Part shown: piece by piece, positions 62,212 through 64,000 of the stretch
Numbering within the stretch: position 1 is the stretch's first letter
How the letters are laid out: each line of letters begins with the position of its first letter
From: Amarobacter sp035326025
GTDB lineage: Bacteria; Chloroflexota; Dehalococcoidia; Tepidiformales; Tepidiformaceae
Reading direction: 5' to 3'
Assembly: GCA_035326025.1 (NCBI GenBank)
Contig: DAOKYT010000001.1
Coordinates: 53,953 to 117,952 of the forward strand
DNA: 64,000 nt
Notes under the pieces: model-generated
What the model saw: only the letters and a program-made list of their open reading frames with translations
Told to the model about the DNA's origin: nothing
Database searches by the model: none
Program-made: the position numbers and the translations under genes

Positions 62212-62601
62212 ATGAGTGAAGAACGCGGACGCCGCATCGTCGAGTCGCTGCTGGTCGCCGCGCAGCAGCTCGAAAGCGCCACATCCGGAAGCGATGTTCG
62301 CGCCGCGGTCCGGGACTGCGCGCTGGCTCTCGAGTTCCATCTCGACACGCTCGCGAAGGAGCTGAATGCCGACCCCGCCAGCGGCCGGGGATTCGAGCCC
62401 GCGCTCGCCAATCGGGCCCGGGCGGTCGAAGGGCGGCTCAAGCAACTGCTCCTCACCTGCTGGGATCTCCTTGCGCGCGACGATGCGGAACTCGCCAACC
62501 TGCCCCGCGCGCGCGAATTCGCCCGGCAGATGCGCGAGGCCGGCCACGAGGACATCGACCTGGTGTTTTCCCACATGCTGCTGCCCCAGGCCCTCGACTG
62601 A
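62212..62601 (+). CDS. hypothetical helical protein
   Basis: A 129-residue, all-helical protein (SLLVAAQQLESATS, RDCALALEFHLDTLAKEL, RLKQLLLTCWDLLARDD) with a hemerythrin- or ferritin-like pattern of amphipathic helices, but without clear metal ligands. GGAGGG sits 7 nt before the ATG. Not assigned to a family. Confidence 0.6.
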   Translation: MSEERGRRIVESLLVAAQQLESATSGSDVRAAVRDCALALEFHLDTLAKELNADPASGRGFEPALANRARAVEGRLKQLLLTCWDLLARDDAELANLPRAREFARQMREAGHEDIDLVFSHMLLPQALD

Positions 62602-62958
62602 CCCCTGGCCTGGCTCGCGGTCGGAACTGCGCGGGTGGCCGCCGCCCACGGTGGGACGCGTCGTCTAAGGTGTCGCACGCATTCTTCGCATTCTCCTGGT
62701 GGAGGAGCCACGGCGCGGCACACGCGCGATTCGGATCGTTGCTGACAACCCTCCTCGGCGGCGCCCGGGCTGCGGCGCTGGCCGTGCTCGTGAGCGAGAC
62801 CCTCCATCAGCACCGTGCGAGTCCTGCCATGCCCGGCTCCGCTATGCCGGCACCAGGGGCCACTTTCTCGAGATAGTCAGCGGCTGGCGTACCGGGGGAA
62901 GCCTCCACAGGCCGGCCTAATGTAAACGGTCACGGGGATTCGTGACCCGGCTCCGTCG
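62602..62958. other. intergenic region, no convincing gene
   Basis: About 357 bp between two convergent genes. A 68-codon plus-strand frame (62670-62876) begins with a hydrophobic stretch but has no ribosome site. I see no terminator, repeat or RNA motif. Confidence 0.35.
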
Positions 62959-63918
62959 CTAGAGCGAGCGGCTGCCGGGCCTTCCTACCTTTATCTCGGC
63001 GCTGTCCAACCGGATGTTCTCCAGTTTCGGTGGCTGCGCCCGGACAAGTTTCCTGGCGCTCTGGCCGCCGCGGTCGGGCTGCGGGGTGTTGTTCCAGATG
63101 TTGCTGGCCAGCGCGATCAGTTCGTTCGCTTCTTCTACGCTTGCGACGTGGTCGGCAAGGTCGATCACTTCCTGGAAGAACGCCAGGGTCGCGTAATTGG
63201 CGAGGTGCTTGCGCACGCGAGCGGACCATACCCGAGGGCTTGCGATCAATCGCGGCTCGTTGTGGCTGTTCGCCCATGCGGCCATCCGCCGTACCGCCGC
63301 CGCGAGACTGCTGTCCTGCGGCAACTCGGTTGAGGGACGTTCATCTTCCGCACCGCGCCGCTGCAAGAACCGCTCCGTCTCCACCGGGTCCGCCTCCGCG
63401 GAGGTCACGCTCTCCACGGCTCCCGGCCCCAGCCGGATCGGCAGGCTGACCCATCCCGGCCCATGCACCCAGTACTCATGCCGCGCCGGCACGAGATGCG
63501 CTGCGATAACGCCAGCTTTCGCGAGATCCCTTGCCCAGGCAGAGCTGCGCACTTCGTATTCGTGGCCGCCAGCATCGAGAAAGATGCTTCGGCCGAAGAC
63601 GCTTCGCACCGACGCGAATACGTAGACGGCGCGCTTGACCGCGGCCACTATCTCGGCGAGAGGCCGTCCATCGTAAAGTGCGAATGCCGCGCGTTCCGCG
63701 GGACACTCGCCCGATGGCAGGCGAAAGCTGAACATGAAGTAGCCCAGGAACCGGCGCTCGCGGGTCTCCGGCTCCCCCGTGCCGGGCATGTAGTCCACGG
63801 GCCTCGGGTCGTTGGCTCCGAAAAACCCGTCCCACGCCCGTTCGCGCATGCCAGCGAGTTCGGGCGTCCGCAAACACCATGCGCCCAGCTCTTCGATGGT
63901 GGCGGGGGTAATCGTCAC
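62959..63918 (-). CDS. hypothetical protein (weak SEC-C-associated features)
   Basis: A 319-residue protein, GTG start. The middle (VYVFASVRSVFGRSIFLDAGG) and the segment NIWNNTPQPDRGGQSARK resemble a block often found just before SEC-C zinc motifs in YecA-like proteins (W-N-x-T-P-x-P-x-L-G-G). No cysteine-rich SEC-C tail is present, however. Function unknown. It lies just downstream of a tRNA-Val gene on the same strand. Confidence 0.55.
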   Translation of the reverse strand: MTITPATIEELGAWCLRTPELAGMRERAWDGFFGANDPRPVDYMPGTGEPETRERRFLGYFMFSFRLPSGECPAERAAFALYDGRPLAEIVAAVKRAVYVFASVRSVFGRSIFLDAGGHEYEVRSSAWARDLAKAGVIAAHLVPARHEYWVHGPGWVSLPIRLGPGAVESVTSAEADPVETERFLQRRGAEDERPSTELPQDSSLAAAVRRMAAWANSHNEPRLIASPRVWSARVRKHLANYATLAFFQEVIDLADHVASVEEANELIALASNIWNNTPQPDRGGQSARKLVRAQPPKLENIRLDSAEIKVGRPGSRSL

Positions 63919-63950
63919 GCGAACGTCCCGGTTGCGAGGTCAGAGGAGGC

Positions 63951-64000
63951 TGGTGGGCGATACTGGATTCGAACCAGTGACCTCTGCGATGTCAACGCAG
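63951..64000 (-). tRNA. tRNA-Val(GAC), 3' part, cut by window end
   Basis: Minus strand: anticodon stem-loop CTGCG-TTGACAT-CGCAG (anticodon GAC), variable loop AGGTC, T arm ACTGG-TTCGAAT-CCAGT, acceptor ATCGCCC, discriminator A and encoded CCA at 63951-63953. The D arm and 5' acceptor strand lie beyond the window. Confidence 0.93.

Overview
This is a GC-rich (about two thirds G+C by eye), gene-dense bacterial chromosome segment with many ATGA-type overlaps. Gene content fits a free-living bacterium with a peptidoglycan wall. My best guess from the style of the proteins (membrane-anchored YvcK, NHLRC2-like lipoprotein, split biotin carboxyltransferase, FMN-riboswitch rib operon) is a member of the Chloroflexota, but no rRNA or marker tree is available here, so this is inference.

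Layout. 1-5 kb: a degenerate GGDEF membrane protein, two glycosyltransferases, a glucose-1-phosphate thymidylyltransferase and dTDP-glucose 4,6-dehydratase (surface polysaccharide precursors). 5-9 kb: moeA, a stand-alone Lrp ligand-binding domain and a thioredoxin/NHL lipoprotein. 8.9-12.9 kb: pheS and pheT separated by an inserted four-helix-bundle (S23/IVP-like) gene flanked by inverted repeats. 12.9-17.2 kb: a WecA/TagO-like transferase, a TetR regulator divergent from a small tyrosine/dual-specificity phosphatase, trmD, a lipoprotein and moaB. 17.3-33.8 kb: a complete division and cell wall (dcw) operon, mraZ-rsmH-ftsL-ftsI-murF-mraY-murD-ftsW-murG-murC-murB-ddl-ftsQ-ftsA-ftsZ, with no murE, starting from a clear promoter with three MraZ boxes.

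34-43 kb: a small Cys4 protein, a CoA transferase, a yvcK-secG-peptide-binding-protein operon, gatB, selD, a geranylgeranyl-reductase-like flavoprotein and an endonuclease III homologue. The selD reading frame contains an in-frame UGA exactly where the catalytic Cys/Sec sits, so SelD is very probably a selenoprotein. 43.3-46.1 kb: an accessory patch with an uncharacterised anchored protein, a doubly frameshifted secreted protein, a PD-(D/E)XK-like protein and a small excisionase-like DNA-binding protein. 46-53 kb: DinB-like protein, biotin carrier plus carboxyltransferase, fmt-rlmN and queA. 53-56 kb: ribE-ribBA-ribH behind an FMN riboswitch. 56-61 kb: an exonuclease, an MFS exporter and the tldD/tldE protease pair. 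61-64 kb: RNase HI with a zinc ribbon, several hypotheticals and the 3' half of a tRNA-Val(GAC).

A recurring regulatory feature is a -10-like hexamer (TAGGAT, TAGGCT, TATAAT and similar) only 6-10 nt before the start codon with no Shine-Dalgarno sequence. This suggests that many operon-leading genes are transcribed as leaderless mRNAs, while internal operon genes use Shine-Dalgarno sites or translational coupling.
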